Below are positions 62,700 to 64,000 of a DNA stretch of 64,000 bases, in pieces (position 1 is the first letter of the stretch; each line of letters opens with the position of its first letter). Position numbers and translations under genes: made by a program. The notes under the pieces were generated by a model. The model did no database searches. It saw only the letters and a program-made list of their open reading frames with translations, and had not been told where the DNA came from. The stretch spans positions 7,382,001 through 7,446,000 of the forward strand of contig JAYKKT010000076.1 of assembly GCA_036023115.1 (NCBI GenBank), given 5' to 3'. Source of the stretch: Brasenia schreberi. Taxonomy: Eukaryota > Streptophyta > Magnoliopsida > Nymphaeales > Cabombaceae.

Positions 62700-64000
62700 C
62701 ATAAAAATAAACTCAATAATATGTGTGTTAGAATTGGAAAAAACTAAAAAATTAAACGGTTTAAACTTCCAAACATGGAAGAGAAGAATCTTGCTTACTC
62801 TAATACTTGAAGTCGTTGAGTACGTACTAAAAGAAACTATGTGTCTGCCACCAGCAGACGCAACTAAGCAACAGATAGAAATGTATGAAATATTTCTAAA
62901 AAATGACACAATAGCAAAGACTGTCATGTTGACATACGTGGAGGATGACATGATTAGGGTCTTTGAAGAATACGAGACTGCAAAAGAGTTGTTCGACTCA
63001 ATAACAATCAAATATAATACAATTGTCAAACTTCATGTACATTTGCTACTACATAAATACAATTCTTTTAAAATGAAAGAATGAGAAAATGTAGTAGAAC
63101 ATATAAATTACATGTTAATAATGGCTAGAGACCTAGATGTGACAAAGTCAGTCATCCCAAAACTGATGAAAATATCAACAATCATGAATAATCTACCTCC
63201 GTCATGCAACATGGTCATCACTTTCCTCTGGTTAGGGCAAAAAATTAACTTTTTTGAGTTGTCTATGAAACTAGCAATAGAGCAAGAACACATAAACAAG
63301 AACAAAGAAGAAAAATTATTAGTGGTACAAGATAAGATAGGGTTTAGCTCCAAACCCAATTAAAAGAAAAATAAACCAAACAAAAGGTTTGACAAGAATA
63401 ACAAAAAGGATGGTCAACATTTTAAGAAAACTCAGGAAACAGCTTGTCGAATCAACTGTTTCAATTGTGAAAAGATGAAACACTACAAGAGGGATTTCCG
63501 CAACAAGAAAGGTGGAGGAAACAACTCACAACGTGGATAATCAAAGAAGTAGGATATAATCTATGTGATATCAGAATATCTATATATGGATTACCTAGTG
63601 ACAGGTTGGTGGATCGACTCTAGAGCTACCAAACATATCTTAAAGACCAAGAAAGGAGAAATAAATCTAAAGGAATACAAATCAGGAGAACATCAAGTAT
63701 ACATGGAAAACAATATTTTTTTAGATATTTTGGATATTGGATCATTTAGAATCTTTGTACAAGACAAACTAATTGTATTGATTGATGTATTAATTATGTC
63801 ATCAATAAGGCATAATTTGGTCTTGGTCCCTGTCTTAGTAAAGAAAGGTTTTGAGATCAGGTTTATTTTTAGCAAAGTGATTATGGGGAAACATGGGAGA
63901 ATATTATTCTTTAGGGAGTTTGATGTAGAATATGAATTGTTTAAATTAAATGATAATGAAAATGAAAATCCTTCTGTGTATATTGATTATGCCTTTAATA
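62700..64000 (+). mobile_element. Ty1/copia retrotransposon, gag and protease part, cut by window end
   Basis: The frame from about 62725 begins LEKTKKLNGLNFQTWKRRIL, the usual copia Gag start, and runs through the capsid-like domain to a stop at 63082. The same frame resumes (MARDLDVTKSVIPKLMKIS) to 63361. A zinc knuckle follows at about 63457-63500 (CFNCEKMKHYKRDF), in which the last Cys is Phe. The protease block near 63605 reads WWIDSRATKHIL, with the catalytic DSG changed to DSR. The integrase-side region RHNLVLVPVLVKKGF follows. Both changes and the stops mean it is inactive. Its left LTR is not identified, and the rest lies outside the window. Confidence 0.88.

Overview
This is a stretch of nuclear DNA from a flowering plant. 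The evidence is intron-rich genes of plant-type families (a NIMA-related kinase, a phospholipid-hydroperoxide glutathione peroxidase, a phosphoglycolate phosphatase remnant) set in an AT-rich background dense with plant transposons. I cannot name the species. No bacterial operon, CRISPR array, phage or plasmid feature is present.

Layout. 1-7.6 kb: three RTE-clade LINE copies, one nearly full length and one 5'-truncated copy with a 23-bp target-site duplication, plus unrecognised DNA. 7.6-18.3 kb: two decayed DNA transposons, both on the minus strand: a CACTA (TNP2) transposase remnant at 9.6-11.9 kb with a tandem repeat block beside it, and a Mutator-like transposase remnant with an OTU-like tail at 15.9-18.25 kb. 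18.3-30 kb: mostly anonymous DNA with a small LINE tail, a foldback element inside a TA microsatellite and a diverged repeat rich in GGTTCC motifs. 30.0-31.5 kb: a broken minus-strand copy of the second half of a PGLP-type phosphatase, followed by a degenerate Ty1/copia element to 34.5 kb.

36.9-49.9 kb: a complete minus-strand NEK kinase gene, which I resolved into 13 coding exons and 582 codons. Its introns host a 2-kb LINE, several hAT-like MITEs and long microsatellites. 50-55 kb: intergenic repeats. 55.1-59.8 kb: a complete minus-strand glutathione peroxidase gene of six coding exons and 168 codons, probably with a further 5' UTR exon near 60.4 kb. 60.5-62.7 kb: anonymous DNA and tRNA-like SINE pieces. 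62.7-64.0 kb: the start of a second copia element cut by the window end.

The two intact genes are unrelated in function: NEK kinases act on microtubules and directional cell growth, and plant GPX enzymes act as thioredoxin-dependent peroxidases. I see no sign that they form a system. I found no convincing undescribed molecular machine. The most unusual structures are a hAT-like MITE family that carries a tRNA-like segment at the same internal place in two copies, a MITE that contains a 25-bp copy of nearby flanking DNA, and a LINE whose 3' end was formed by an internal template jump. All splice sites and domain calls come from reading the sequence by eye; no alignment or database search was run.
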